From NCBI RefSeq assembly GCF_047511655.1, contig NC_133394.1:56576501-56640500 (forward strand): a stretch of 64,000 bases of DNA. Direction: 5' to 3'. Within the stretch, counting starts at the first letter, position 1, and each line of letters starts with the position of its first letter. The translations under genes were made by a program, and so were the position numbers. Positions 1 to 12,440 of the stretch are shown here, one piece after another. A model generated the notes under the pieces. That model made no database searches. It was not told the DNA's origin and worked only from the letters and a program-made list of their open reading frames with translations. This DNA is from Castor canadensis. Taxonomy: Eukaryota > Chordata > Mammalia > Rodentia > Castoridae.

Positions 1-237
1 TGTGATCCTTAAATGAAATACTTTATATTACTTTCCACTAAAATGCTGAAAAGTCAAAGGCATATTTACATGACATATGCATTTATAGTAGTGCATGTAT
101 GTGCCAAGTGTTAAAAATCCCATTGCAAGATCTCAATGAAAAGAGTTTAAAATAAAACACCAACCACAAGAATTCTGATTTTTAGCAAATGTAATAATCA
201 TGAATTTTTCCCTACTGACACATATAGACAAGATTCA
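1..237. other. Intergenic, nothing recognised
   Basis: AT-rich unique sequence without coding potential. The last 12 bases (226-237) are the left target duplication of the next SINE. Confidence 0.6.
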
Positions 238-324
238 AGGACTAGGGGAGTGGCTCAGTGGTACAGCGCTTGCCTAGCTTGTGCAAGGTCCTGGGTTCAT
301 TCTTGGTACTGCAAACAAACAAAA
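238..324 (+). repeat. ID-like tRNA-derived SINE
   Basis: It reads GTGGCTCAGTGGTACAGCGC then GGTCCTGGGTTCATTC, the A-box and B-box regions of a tRNA-derived ID-type SINE, and ends in an A-rich tail. It is flanked by near-identical 12-base direct repeats, agacaagattca (226-237) and agacaagaatca (325-336). Confidence 0.85.
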
Positions 325-940
325 AGACAAGAATCATATTCATTCTTTTTTCATAATATAGCCAAAATCACCCATAGGTTGAATTGGATATTATAACCTA
401 TAGTAATTCAAAGTCTCAAAAGAACCTTCTGAATAGAGAAAAGACTTGTGAGCCAGTTTCAGAATTTTTAAAATTATTATTGAATTTAATAACAATAATT
501 TAATTTAGTATTTTTCATCAGAGTAAGAGGAGAGAGAATGTTCGTTCATGCAGTAATGATGTCTGTGCCCTCAGAGGTGAATGTTAACCTCTGCATGTGG
601 CAGGGAGACTTGGCCGGGACTTATGCTTGGTTCCGCATAGCCGGCCAGCTCTATGTTGGCTAAACATTATTAGTGAGTTGTTCTGTCTTACTAATATTAC
701 CAATTAGCTTGAATTTATTAGTCTGATTTTATTTCTGTCCCAAACATAGTATGCTTTTGAATATTGGTTTATATTTATGATACTGTGATGACGGTTTATT
801 TAACAATCTAAACACATTTCTTCTCCTCCCACCACTGCTCTTGAGGGTATTGGCTGTCCACACATAAGGCAGATCTCAAATCTTTTCCAGTCATTTTGGA
901 ATATAACAATGATTGTATTTTTAAACTGTTAAGAAACACA
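325..940. other. Intergenic, nothing recognised
   Basis: Unique AT-rich sequence. I see no exon, RNA gene or clear repeat. Confidence 0.5.
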
Positions 941-1236
941 GCTCAAGGGTTGGACACCTGTAATCCTAACTACTCAGCCTGGTTTAAGGCCAACCCAGGC
1001 AAAAAGTTAGTGTAATCTTGTTTCAACCAACAAACTGTTTGTGGTGGTGGCTGCCATTAATCCAAGTTCTGCAGGAGGTTATAGGTAGGAGATCACACCC
1101 TGGGCAAAAATGTGACACTCTATCTGAAAAATAGCTAAATCAAAAAAAGATTTGGGGATGTGGTCAAATGGTAGAGCACCTGTCTAGCAAGCTTAAGGCC
1201 CTGAGTTCAAACCTTGGTACTGATTTACTGAAAAAA
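941..1236 (+). repeat. Composite SINE (B1-like arms plus ID-like unit)
   Basis: A B1/7SL-like arm with 'cctgtaatcctaactactca', a second diverged arm, then an ID-like unit ending 'ctgagttcaaaccttggtac'. This three-part build recurs several times in the window and is the main clue to lineage. Confidence 0.75.
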
Positions 1237-1686
1237 TGACAGCTCAATCCAATATCAAACTTTAAATCTTTTGTCCAGTTACCTGCCAGTTTACAACTGG
1301 CCTATGGCTCTAAACTAGCCCTGAGAAAGGTGGGAGCAGCCACTTGTTCACACTTTTAGACACATGTCTGCTAGTCTTCTCCTTGGGGGCAGGAACAGAT
1401 GTGGGAAGAAGTAAGGGTGGTGCTTTTGCTATTTGGTGCTGTTGCTGTGCTTTCAGACAGGGGGTCCAAATGCTGACTCTTTCATGGCACACATTAGTCA
1501 ATTCCCCCAGAGACCTCCCTTCCACTTGTACCAGTTCTTAACTTAGGCAATTCCCTCTCCAGATGGCCTCTTGGGAAACCCCATTACCTACTTTCCCTGA
1601 TGGTAACCCATGCTGCCTAGCTCTGAGAGAATCCTCTCACCTCAGTGGACAGCCTTTTGGATCGGAGTCCTTTAAAAATAACTCTT
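1237..1686. other. Intergenic, nothing recognised
   Basis: Unique sequence. Short overlapping reading frames on both strands near 1310-1541 show no family resemblance. Confidence 0.5.
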
Positions 1687-1881
1687 GCTGGACATTGGTG
1701 TAATCCTGTAATCTTAGCTACTCAAGAGGCAGAGATCAGGAGGATCAAGGTTTGAAAGCAGCCTGGGCAATATCCAACACAAAACAGGGCTTGCAGAGTG
1801 GCTCAAGTAGTAGAGCGTCTGCCTACCAAGTGTGAGGCCCTGAGTTCAAACTCCAGTGCCACCAAAAAAAAAAAAAAAAAA
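1687..1881 (+). repeat. Composite SINE with poly(A)
   Basis: A B1-like arm ('aatcttagctactcaagagg') fused to an ID-like unit ('ctgagttcaaactccagtgc'), ending in about 18 A residues. Short flanking repeats aaataactct/aaatagctct support an insertion. Confidence 0.85.
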
Positions 1882-2492
1882 GAAATAGCTCTCGCATACA
1901 CCCAGAATAGCCCAAGAACATTTGGCATTTTTGCTCTGCCCAGTCTTATTCTGACTTTTCTCTTTTGCCTGACTTCTTCAGATAATCTGGTTCCTCTTCA
2001 CCTGGGTCCCTAAATTCTTGGAAGTATACATCTTTTTTTTACCATAAAACTCATTCAGCACATGGCAGAGCAGGAGTCTTGCATTTCAGCAGAGATGGGA
2101 GGCCAGCTATTGTTCTGGCAGATGACCCCAGTCCCCAGGCAGGACTGCTCTTTTTCTCACTTAGTATGATAGTTTCTCTCAAGCACTTAGAGGATATGCT
2201 TCTTCCCTTCTCCTCTATGAACTCTGGGCCAAGACTCTTCTTCCAGAGAATAACTTTCTTTTTCAGTGTCTTTGGGGTAAGGTTGGATACTTGTCAAGTC
2301 ATGCAGGGATGGATCTAATGGCTCTTCAGAATACAGAGGTATTACTCATTATCCTCAGCTTTGTGTTTTAGCTGAAATTTTAACACAAAGGAAAAAATTC
2401 CACTCTATAATTTGCTGTACTTATGTTTGGTAGCATGAAGTGATTTTTTATGGTGTATAGAAAAGGAATTTATATGGTATATGTCAAGGATG
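1882..2492. other. Intergenic, nothing recognised
   Basis: Unique sequence apart from the left arm of the inverted repeat at 2484-2512. Short frames here match no protein I know. Confidence 0.5.
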
Positions 2493-2660
2493 TCATTCCT
2501 TGACATCCTTGAGGGGTTGGTTCTGGGAAACCCTGCCCATGGATGCCAAAATCTGCAGATGTTCAAGTCCCTTATAGAAAATGGAGTGGTATTTGTACAT
2601 AACGTAAGCATGTTTCTCATGCACTTTAAATTACGTGTGGAGAATTACCCACATATTCCC
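2493..2660 (+). mobile_element. MER2-like DNA transposon remnant (TcMar-Tigger)
   Basis: 'gaggggttggttctgggaaa', 'ccaaaatctgcagatgttca' and 'agtggtatttgtacataac' follow the remembered MER2 5' consensus closely. Only the first ~170 bases remain. It is non-coding. Confidence 0.7.
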
Positions 2661-2734
2661 TTACTTGTAGTCTTGCAATTTGAGAGAATCAAGAATCAGG
2701 AAATGAACCCCTGAAGACCTCAGAACAAGGAAAA

Positions 2735-3570
2735 ATATTGTATGCATGTATACACACACATATATACAAACACAAACATACACACATGCATGCACGCATA
2801 TACACACATGCACACACATACACACACAGGCATACACACATGCAAGCAACACATACACAAACATACACACAACACACCTACAAAATGTACATATACCACA
2901 CACAAACATACACACATGCTCATACACAGAGGTACAAATACACACTCACATTTGCACACACATGCATGCACACATACACATAATACATGCACGCATATCA
3001 CTCACACATATGTGCCATGCACAAATACACATCACACACATATACACACATCACACACACAGAAACACCACACACACGGAAATACCACACATTCATACGC
3101 ATACACCACACACACATCACACATGTATACACTCACACATCACACACACACACACTCACACACAGAAACACCACACATTCATACGCATACACCACACACA
3201 CAAGCATACACATATGCCACATACATACACATTCATACACACCACACATACCACAACACACACATATGCACACACCACACATACATACACACACTGTACA
3301 TACCACATGTTCACACACACATACACATACACAGTGCACATACATCAAACACACATGTGCATATACACACATACACAAACATCCACACAAAACACATGCA
3401 CCTTCATGCACACACCCCATGTATACATGCATACCACACACAAGCACATGTACACCCACATACACATACCACACACAAACTCACCACGCACACATGCCAG
3501 ACACCACACACACAGATACACACACACATATACATATATTCACATATGCACACATGCACACACACACAAG
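2735..3570. repeat. Long AC-rich degenerate microsatellite
   Basis: About 830 bp of (CA)n interrupted by cat, tac and gc units. It throws spurious long frames of His/Thr/Tyr (plus strand) and Cys/Val (minus strand), none of which is a gene. Alternating purine-pyrimidine tracts of this sort can adopt Z-DNA. Confidence 0.95.
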
Positions 3571-5307
3571 TACTTTGGAGATTCGCTTGGATTTTCCCCA
3601 ATGTCTACTCTGACCTTTTCATATGTTGCTCATTGCAGGTTTAAGTCATTGGAAGCTACAAAGTTTGTGTTCTTTTGTTGCCAAGTGACAGAAATCACCT
3701 TAGTACCTACTAAGGTACTTTAAAAATAAGAAAATATATCATCCATGTAAGTGACATAGCTTACATGGCTTCAGGCAAAGCTTAATCCAGAGTCTCGCCA
3801 AAGGCCCAGTTTCTTTCTTTTTTTTTTTTCTTCAGGATTTTGGCTTTAACTTAAGTTTGACTTCTCATATAGTTGCAAGTTATCTGTCAGAAGAACCTAA
3901 TCCTTATATTGTATCTCCTCATTTATGCTCACTAGATGTGGGTTTTGTCAATTCTTAAGAATGAAATAGGAAACTTCCTTCTCCGAAGCTCCTAGAAATT
4001 TTTCTCAACAGCTAAATCAGCCCAAAGTAGGCCACACACAGGAGAAGTGATATGGTAATTGGCTTCAGTCTGGGCCCTCTCTAGAACCAAGGTTTGGGTG
4101 TCAGATCTACCCAAAACATATGACTGAAATTTGGGAGATGTTAGGAGGGCGGACGTAAGCTTCAGGGGGAAAGGAGAATTTGTTACCAAGATGTGGAGAT
4201 AACTTTCAGGTCTTAGGGACAGGGGTGTGCTGGGACTCAGGAAGGAATGCAGCTAGAAATCAAAGTCCATCATAATCCTTGCCATACTTTTTCACTGCCT
4301 ACCTAGTACTTTTTATTATTAAGCCTCTACTTTTCTACTTTCCTAGACAGACAGGCAGAAGACACAGGGATAATTTAACTCTCTAGCTCCAGATCCCGCA
4401 TTACCTGGGAAGGACTCCTGATTACCTTGGGTATTGTCTGGTGCCCACCCTTTATGCAATCAGCTATTCCTGAGGATGGGGTCATTACTTATACATGTGG
4501 CTTCTAGAATCCTGCTCCTGTGTGTGTCAGGGGATCACAGGGAGCTAGGCAGCCTTCATGCAGTGTTTCTACACAGGCAGTAACTGTTAGAGGCAAGCAC
4601 ATTGCTGCAACCTGTCAGCAAAAATAGAAGGAAAGGAAAAGAATTTACAAACCAGACACAGAAATTTACGTGTATAGCAAGGTGTCAGGACAGATAGTTT
4701 CCAGGTTTTTCAGAAGTTCACTCTGAAATTTTATAAAGTTTATTATACTATTTTATATAACTTACAGCTGCCCCAGTCCTGTCGTTTGTAGTTTCTATAA
4801 CCTCTGTGTATTGTTGGTGTCCATTATTAGGATTTCTTTCATTGCATATCTGCAGGTGTTTCTAAAACCAATTTTGAATGACTACCAGTGTTTTTATCAT
4901 GAATTCTTTCCATAAACGTTTCAGTCTCACCAAGTACTATGTTTATCTTCTTTAAATGTACATGGCATTATTTACATGATTTTGACTGAGATGATTTATT
5001 TCAGTTCTCAGAGATGAACTTGCCATTAAATTGCATATAGCTTTCCTTATTCCCAACTTTTGGTAGCAAAACTCAATTTATCTGCTGAATGATTTCTAAC
5101 TAGAGTCAGATTTGCTTGAGAAGTAATGTCTGTGCTCAAGTTACCCCAAACATATGCCCCTGGAATAAGAAATTACCAGGACTAAAATAAACTAAACTCA
5201 CTTATCAGTGTGGCAGGAATACTGGGAAACTAGACCCAGAACTGTCTCCCCTGAGCCTCTGTCTGCACTGCTTGAGCTTGCTGTAGATTTGTGGGACACT
5301 CTGGAAA
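3571..5307. other. Intergenic, no feature recognised
   Basis: Unique sequence with a short T-rich run near 3820-3830. I see no exon or full repeat. Confidence 0.5.
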
Positions 5308-5465
5308 GAGTGCAGACCCTACAGTCTTTACAGCATAACCACACTCAAACATGGGCCAGATTCAAATCCTACCTCTTCCACTAGGGAAATCTGGGAACTT
5401 TACCTCCCTAGCTCAATTACCTTCTTTATACAGGAATAATAATACCATTCTCATAGGGTGCTTAT
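5308..5465 (+). repeat. MIR SINE relic
   Basis: 'cagattcaaatcctacctct' followed by 'gggaactttacctccctag' and 'ggaataataataccattctc' follows the MIR consensus in order over ~150 bases. It is an old tRNA-derived mammalian SINE. Confidence 0.7.
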
Positions 5466-8400
5466 TCAAATTTAAGCTAAGAACTTATTGCTGTTCCCAT
5501 ATTCATCACAGTCTCCTGTATAAATTTCCTTCTACCTCACCTCTTTTCTTTGCTCTTCTGTATTACCTAGCAGTTCATACTTTCTTTTCAGTGCTAATGA
5601 ATCTTCACATACCAATAAAAGATACCTGGAAAATCTTGCCACAGTTGAATATCAAATCATCCTTATTTCTTTTTCCACTGTTTCCCCATACTTTTCTGAG
5701 AATCCCCTATCTTAGTAAGCCTATCTCACTTTGTCAATTCAGGATCCTTTCCAAGGGACAAAGGCCAGATTTTTTAGTGATTATTGGTTATTATTGGTTA
5801 TTTCTTCTTATCTAATGATGAGTTTGTAGGCCTATTCTTTTCCTCTTTTTCCATAAAATGCTCTAGTGCTTGTTAAGATCTAATTATAGTCAGTTTGCAT
5901 TAATGACAGAGCAATGGTCATAATATTTACTTGTTGCCAGTACTGTTAAGTGTAGTGACAAAGGCTTTAAAACAAAACAGATACTAACTATATTAATATC
6001 ATAAGCACAACCATTGGGGAATAATGAAACAGCGGGGTTAGATGGACTGAGAATGCTCAGGCATGCCAGCTTAGGGAGTCTTACTCACACTAACCAAACT
6101 CACAATAGACTTGTCAGATTCCAAGGGTCTTTATAATATTGAGGGAACTTACTGAACAGACTGGATATTTGTAGAGAGTAGCAATCACCTTTTCATGTTC
6201 AGAGACCCCTCTACTTTGTAGTCCTCTTAACACTGAAGCAGTAAGTTCTAAGAAATACCTCATAATCCTACTTACTTTGAGGCTGTAATCCAATTTAGTG
6301 ACCTCTAAGTGTCTATTTCAGAATCCATGCGTTAAGTGACATCTTGTCAAGATGACTTCGAGAGTATAAAAGACAACCTATTTATAAACACATTGATATT
6401 AATATAGGTTTACAAGTTGGAATATCATCAGAAGGGGAGTTTTAAAGTAGAAAGGAAAAAATGGAGACAAGTTTCTAAAGCACAGAATGATTTTACCCCT
6501 AAAACTTCATGGTGTGGAGCAAGCCTGCAGAGCGTTTCCTTATCTACACTGCCCCCTTGCGGTAAAACGCATTATGTTAGTTCTTTGATAGAAAGAAGCA
6601 GATTGGGAGTAGAGGAGAAAGGTGAGAGAGGCTGGAACAAGAAAGAGGCCTCGGGTCAGAGAAGAAACAAACTAGAAAGAAGGATGCTTTCTTTACCTGG
6701 AAGATCAGTGGGGAGTGCCTGGGGGGGATGTTGGGGAGCCCCAGCTCCAGTGGGAGCTGCTTTTGCTGCCTATCCGTGTCACCCTGTTTTCTTGAGCTTC
6801 TTAGGGGCGAAGAGGTTTTACTCTGCTTTTCTTTGCGGTCCTGTGTAGGGTGTTGTGACACTGAATTATATTACTCAGCCACCACTGTCCCCTGCACTCC
6901 CATCATCTCTAGGAATGTAGCCTTGGAAATTGGATGACACTTTGTCCACAGCATATACTTGGCGGAGATGTTCGCAGAATAGCTGAGTGGCCCAGAGGAA
7001 GTCACCCTTTTCAACTACCCTGGAGACTCACAGACAAAAGAGAGCCTCATTGCTTGTTTATAATTTGTGTCCCCAGTTCCCAATGAGATGAGGAGATCTT
7101 CAATGGATCACAAAGGGTCATTTGAAAAATAAAGAAGAAAGAGTAGAAAAAATTGTGAGGATGGAGAAGAAACACTGTGTTGCTTTGACATTGTATTGGC
7201 TCTAACTTTCCTCATCACTAAAGGAAAACAGGAAATACATTGTTTGTATTGCTTAGAGTGAGAAAAGATAACTGTCCTTTAGAGATACAGTTTTGGCATT
7301 ATATTTCAAGAATATCATATTCCAGTAACCCCAACCCATAAATAAATACTGGATTGAAATGTACTCAAATGCACAATCCTCTTTCATGTAAGCTTGCAGA
7401 CCTAAGTACAAGATGTGATGGGCAATGGTTTCCAGCCTCTGGTGAGACCTCTAGTGGACCCTGGAGTTATTGCAGTGTCAGTAATAACATTTTAAGAGTG
7501 GAAAAATTAATGCTTTGTGCAAACATACCAATATTATTTTCAAAAATAGGATGATCAGAATCAGCAAATAAAAATTTTTTATAAACTAACTACCTAATCC
7601 ATACTGACTTTTGTTTATGGTATATTTTATTAGTTTCTAATAATGCAATTATTGAATATCTGAAATAACAGGTAGGTCCTTGTGCTTGAAAAGGTTATAG
7701 CTTACACTGGTGCACACAAGATGGTATTACTTATCTAAACAGAGAAGGCAGAGTCCCCTCCCAGCCCTCATCTCAGTGGCTGTTTGTACGTGTTGAGTTG
7801 AACTCCAAGGAAGGTGCTGTGGGTTTGGATGCTCTGGGGCTTTGTTAGGTAATCAGCTTTGTGGTTTTAGGAGGCCCAAGACAACTTCAGGGCTTTCTAC
7901 CCCTAGCACTTTGTTCAGGAAGCATAAGAGACTTGTGGTTTCAGAAATGACATGCTCGAAGTTCTGGAGTTGGCACAAACTACTGCTCCTGCTCAGATGG
8001 TAGGAAGAAAGGCAGCCATAGGGGTTAGTGGCCTGAAAACCGAAGCTATGGTTGTCTCCACAACAACCGCTCTTCAGCAAGCTTGCAGTTGCTTCACAGA
8101 GGCAAACACACCCCTTTCATGTGGGCAAAGAAAGACTTTATCAGACAGAAAGTCTCTATTCTCTTGAAACACTGAGTGAGAGAGGAGGAAGTGGGGCAGT
8201 AATCAGGACAGAATTTACAACAGCAAAACTCACGTTTTTGTTGAGTTCTCCTTTATTGCATGGGCACCTCCACACTGGTGTGGATGCCTCACAGATATCT
8301 ACTCTCTGCTACTGGCTGATGTTCAACTGCCATGAGGCCCCAGAGGGGGCAAGCCAGGGCTCCTTGAAGCAAGCCTCAGGCTTACAAGCCACAATGCTCT

Positions 8401-10880
8401 GGATCGTACAGCTTAGAGTGGCTGTTTGTGGATAGCAGCTTATGAAAACAAGATTCCAAAACCATGTGCAAAGCCTGTTGTAAAGTCACACGGTAACTGT
8501 GCCTTACCTGGTGCTGTTAAATTGCCATCTTAAAGGCAGACTGGCATATTTGTTAAGTACTAAAGTCACAGATCACTTTTATTTAGTTATAAGTCTAAGT
8601 TATAACATATGGCTAGCCATTCAGATTTATCCGTATGTCTATCATGGTTCTTAAGTTGTACCATTGATAGCTCATTTATTTTAATCAAGAGGCTTTCTTT
8701 GAATGCTACCATTCTGGTGGGGATATGTGGTAAAAATGGGGGAAATGACAGGCAGCTGAAGATGGGTAGGACTCCAGAAAGGATAAAAGAATGACAGAAG
8801 AAAATAAGAGGCAAAGATACATTGTCCTTACACCTTGGAACATTTGCAGTTGAATCTGGAATCCAAGGTTGGAAACAAAATGGTCAAAGGCAAAATCACA
8901 ACCTGTATAGGTCTATCTCTGTGGTCCAATCTCTCATTTTTCCCTTCTTGTATGCCAGGCCCTCCTCTCCTCTGGGTAACTTGACCTTAAACTTTAAATT
9001 CTTTTATACACCTTTGCCCTGGAAAACCTATCATATAAAGAACTCTGACCCAAGGAGACTTACGTTACATCTTGATTTGGGGGAGTACAAACGTTCCATT
9101 TTTTTCTGTTTTCTCATGTTAAAAAAAAAAGCTATCACCTCCGTTTTAGTTTATTGAAGGTAAAAACACATTTGTTCTTACTTTTTTAACATTTATGAAG
9201 CCTGGAAGCATTTTTAAAGTGTCCATTTAACATAGTAGTGTCTTTTTTTTTTAATCTCAAAAAGCTGCTACTGAGTAAATGGTGTGTCTTCTAACTAATG
9301 GACTCATAGAGCTCAAACAGTACATATGTAGTATTTTTGTTCTTCCTCACAAATTAATGTGAGAGTTGAATGCAAAACTTCTTGTGAAAAGTTGGCAGCG
9401 TGTAACGGTAAACAGGTAAAATGTCATGGGATTTTCCCTTGAGAACCTGCTGGTGCTAGATGATGGTTCTAGGGATTCCCAAGGATGGCCCAACAGAGTC
9501 CCACACAATGAGCACACAAGCCCTTCTTTCCTAAGCCACCAGGGTAACCGGAAAACCATTTGGCATCATAAAAAGTCTGTGATCATTAAAATAAAAATGA
9601 AAAAGGAGGAAATGCAAATATATGTTCTTACAAATATTAAAGCTAAGCACTAAATATAAATTGTATGCTATATGTTATGATTATATAGAGAGATTTTTTA
9701 AAGGAAGCATTATAAATATTTCTTTTTAGGAAATTTTCTCTATGGTCTGTATTTGCCAAGACAGGTAAAATATGGATTCAATAAGATTTTGATAGAAAAC
9801 ACCTTTTACTTTTCCTAATTATCACATAAAAAACATAAGAGTTCTTGGTTGCTCTGGGACCTGTAAAGTATAAAGGGTGCTAGAAGATGGGTGTTGGATT
9901 TCCTATAGATGAAGAAAAATGTTTGAGGACAGGTCAGCCATATGGTCCCTTTTGATCACACCAGGTAAAAGGCCCCTGTTCTCCTTCCTAGTTTACTTTC
10001 CAGCAAATTATTGCATAGCAGCTCTTCTCACTAAAACGTTGGGCTGAGGGAATGCATGGTATGAGGTCAACTAGGAGTGTGAGTACAGTCATCATTTTTA
10101 GATTCCAAGTATTTTATTTTCCCAAAGTTGAGAGTGAGTTCCTAGCAGAGTCAGATTTCAAACTTAGAACCCTGACCCCATGTCCTGTGGGAACAAACAT
10201 ACCTTTGCAGCCAACAAGTAGAGATCACCAAATATTGAGCAATTTCTAGGTTCTATCCGGACATCGATATGCAAGGATGAATACATGCTCTTATATGCTG
10301 ATGGGAAGAGGTGCAAAGAATATGAGATAGAAAAGAAAATTTCAAACAGTCAACAATCATTTAAATATGTTCAAGTCACTGGCAATTAAAGAAATATATA
10401 AGAAATCATTTTTCCTCTGACAAAGTTTAAAAACAATGTCTATACTTAGTGTTAGAAAATATTTGGTGTCACTTTCCTATTCTATTGGTGAAATAATGCT
10501 TTAATAAAGGATTTGGGCAACATATAGCAAAAAAAATGCCCACCTTTAACCTACCAGTTCTCATTTTGGGAACTAAAACCAAAGAAATAATGGAAAAGGG
10601 GCTCAAAGATGAGTGTACAAAGATTTTAAATGAAATACTATATACAATAATGGTTTCAGGTAAATATTTATAGTATTGTTAAATAATTTAAGAATACCTC
10701 CATCTCATGGGGTACTGTACAATTGATGGTGTGTATCTGTGTTAGGGTAGCTGCGCACAATATAGCACGTGAAAATAACAGAATGCTGTATGTATTCCCA
10801 TTTCTCTGTGTTAAAAAAGTATACATACCTACATACATAGAAAGAAATTTAAGATGGTACTCCAAGATGTTAAACATCTG
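5466..10880. other. Intergenic, mostly unique
   Basis: 5.4 kb without a convincing gene. Isolated frames at 5351-5815, 6417-6848 and 8052-8435 have no recognisable domain and no splice or conservation clue. Base use is the same as the surroundings. Confidence 0.5.
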
Positions 10881-10890
10881 ATCTTTCATT

Positions 10891-11110
10891 TTTTTTAATT
10901 TATTTTATGTATTTATTTATTTGTGGTGCTGGGGTTTAAACTCAGGGCCTTCACCATGAGCACTGTACCAGCCATTTTTTGTGATGGATTTTTTCAAGAC
11001 AGGGTCTCACAAACTGTTTTCCCAGACTGGCTTTGAACTGTGATCCTCCTGATCTCTGCCTCCTGAGTAGCTAGCTAGGATTACAGGTGTGAGCCATTGG
11101 CACCCAACTA
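10891..11110 (-). repeat. Composite SINE, antisense
   Basis: ID-like and B1-like arms in reverse ('ctgatctctgcctcctgag', 'ggattacaggtgtgagcc') with a T-rich start. The 12-base target duplication atctttcatttt is at 10881-10892 and 11111-11122. Confidence 0.85.
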
Positions 11111-11469
11111 ATCTTTCATTTTATACTTAGTATTTCTTCAATTTTTGTTGAAATGGATTTAATTACTTTTATTGTCTTAGAATAAATATTAAAATATAAA
11201 TATCAAACACTGTCTTCAAGGGTATCACATTAGTGTACATAAGTCCATTGTTCCAAGCTGAAATGTGAATTGCTTATCAATTCTAGAGTTTATAGAATTG
11301 GTAAGGCTAAAAATGTAGTGAGCCTGCCCCTCTTTCAAATCACAAAGCCCAGTCCCAGCAGGAGGGCAAGAAATCCAGGTAAGACCTAGTCCTCTAGTGA
11401 GCCAGCTCCTTCAGTCCTTTTCTCGGGGTTTTTCTGCTTATTTCTTTGGGACTAGGGAGGAAGCTAAAG
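11111..11469. other. Intergenic, nothing recognised
   Basis: Unique AT-rich sequence between a SINE and a MIR relic. Confidence 0.5.
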
Positions 11470-11620
11470 TTTATTGGCATATTCTTAATTTCCAGGCACT
11501 CTGCTGATTACTTATACATCCTCCAAAGGTTAGGTGGGTTTTATTAAACAAAGTAACTGGCCCCAAATTGTGCAACTAGAAATTAGCACAGCCCTGATTC
11601 AAATCTATTTCCATGCTCTC
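11470..11620 (-). repeat. MIR relic
   Basis: 'ccaggcactctgctgattac', 'aagtaactggccccaaattg' and 'ccctgattcaaatc' keep the order of the MIR consensus read from its other end. Confidence 0.65.
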
Positions 11621-11867
11621 AAATACTATTTCCATGGGTCCTTACTATCTGCTCTTGTGTTTTCATCAAGATATAAATTCCTGCTTAAATGTGAAATAGT
11701 TTGTGCCTGAAATTTTACACTTTATTGCATCTTTCTTTGAAGAAGTCTACAGTGTGTGCTTTTTCTCCATGCCCTAGCTGCCTTTAGCTGGCTAGAGACT
11801 TATACCATCCATCTATCTTTACATGTCACCTGTAGTCAGCCATTCTCTGTCTAGTGATTATTAAGAG

Positions 11868-12075
11868 CAATTATAGTTTAACATGGTCTGTAAAACTGAA
11901 CTGGCTGGGTTCAAATTATGGCTGTCCCATTTACTAGCTATGAGATGATGGGCCAGTTATTCCTCCTTTTCCTGTAGACTAGGAATAACAATACCTACAT
12001 CAAAATGTTGTTATGAACACTGAGTGACTAATCAATATAAAGAAGCTATGATAGTCCCTGGTGTGTAAAAAGTAT
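11868..12075 (+). repeat. MIR SINE, nearly complete
   Basis: 'ggctgggttcaaattatggc', 'catttactagctatgagatg', 'aggaataacaatacctacat' and a 3' 'agtccctggtgtgtaa' give an almost full MIR body. Confidence 0.8.
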
Positions 12076-12094
12076 ATCCTCTCTATCATTATCA

Positions 12095-12440
12095 CAACAC
12101 CTTGCACCAGACATTGGGCTAGATGCTGAAATGTTAAGAGAACAAGGCAGGATTTCTGCCTTCAAAGACCTCGTCATTTAGTATAAGAGACAAATGTACA
12201 TTATCATAGGCTCAGAGAGTAGTGGGGGCTGCACTGGAGAGGTGGGGTAAGGGGGGACTTCTTAGGGGAGAGGTTGTGTAAACCTGAAGTGAGGCAGGTA
12301 AAAGTGGGAAAGACAGGGACAAAGGCCTGGAGGCAAGGGTATGTAGTAAGCTTGGAGTGTCAGGTGATCCAATGTCTGGGGTACAGAGGCCTAGGAGGGT
12401 ATAGAGAGATGGCGCTGGAAAGGAGAGGTCAGCTTGTTCT
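12095..12440 (+). repeat. LINE L2 fragment
   Basis: 'ccagacattgggctagatgc', 'acaaggcaggatttctgcct', then 'gtgaggcaggtaaaagtggg' and 'agggacaaaggcctggaggc' follow the L2 3' region as I remember it. The fragment is non-coding. Confidence 0.5.

Noticed and set aside
238..324. Possible tRNA gene
   Set aside because: The A-box and B-box like motifs belong to a SINE with an A-rich tail and target duplications. The tRNA cloverleaf is not kept.
2735..3570. Possible CRISPR-like array
   Set aside because: No fixed repeat unit with unique spacers. It is a dinucleotide microsatellite in a mammalian genome.
2742..3723. Long His/Thr-rich and Cys/Val-rich reading frames (up to 325 residues)
   Set aside because: They are translations of the AC-rich simple repeat in several overlapping frames on both strands, which cannot all be genes.
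5351..5815. 154-residue reading frame
   Set aside because: Part overlaps a MIR relic. There is no domain, no known relative and no splice context.
6417..6848. 143-residue reading frame
   Set aside because: No recognisable family. Frames of this size occur by chance in 64 kb, and an opposing frame covers the same bases.
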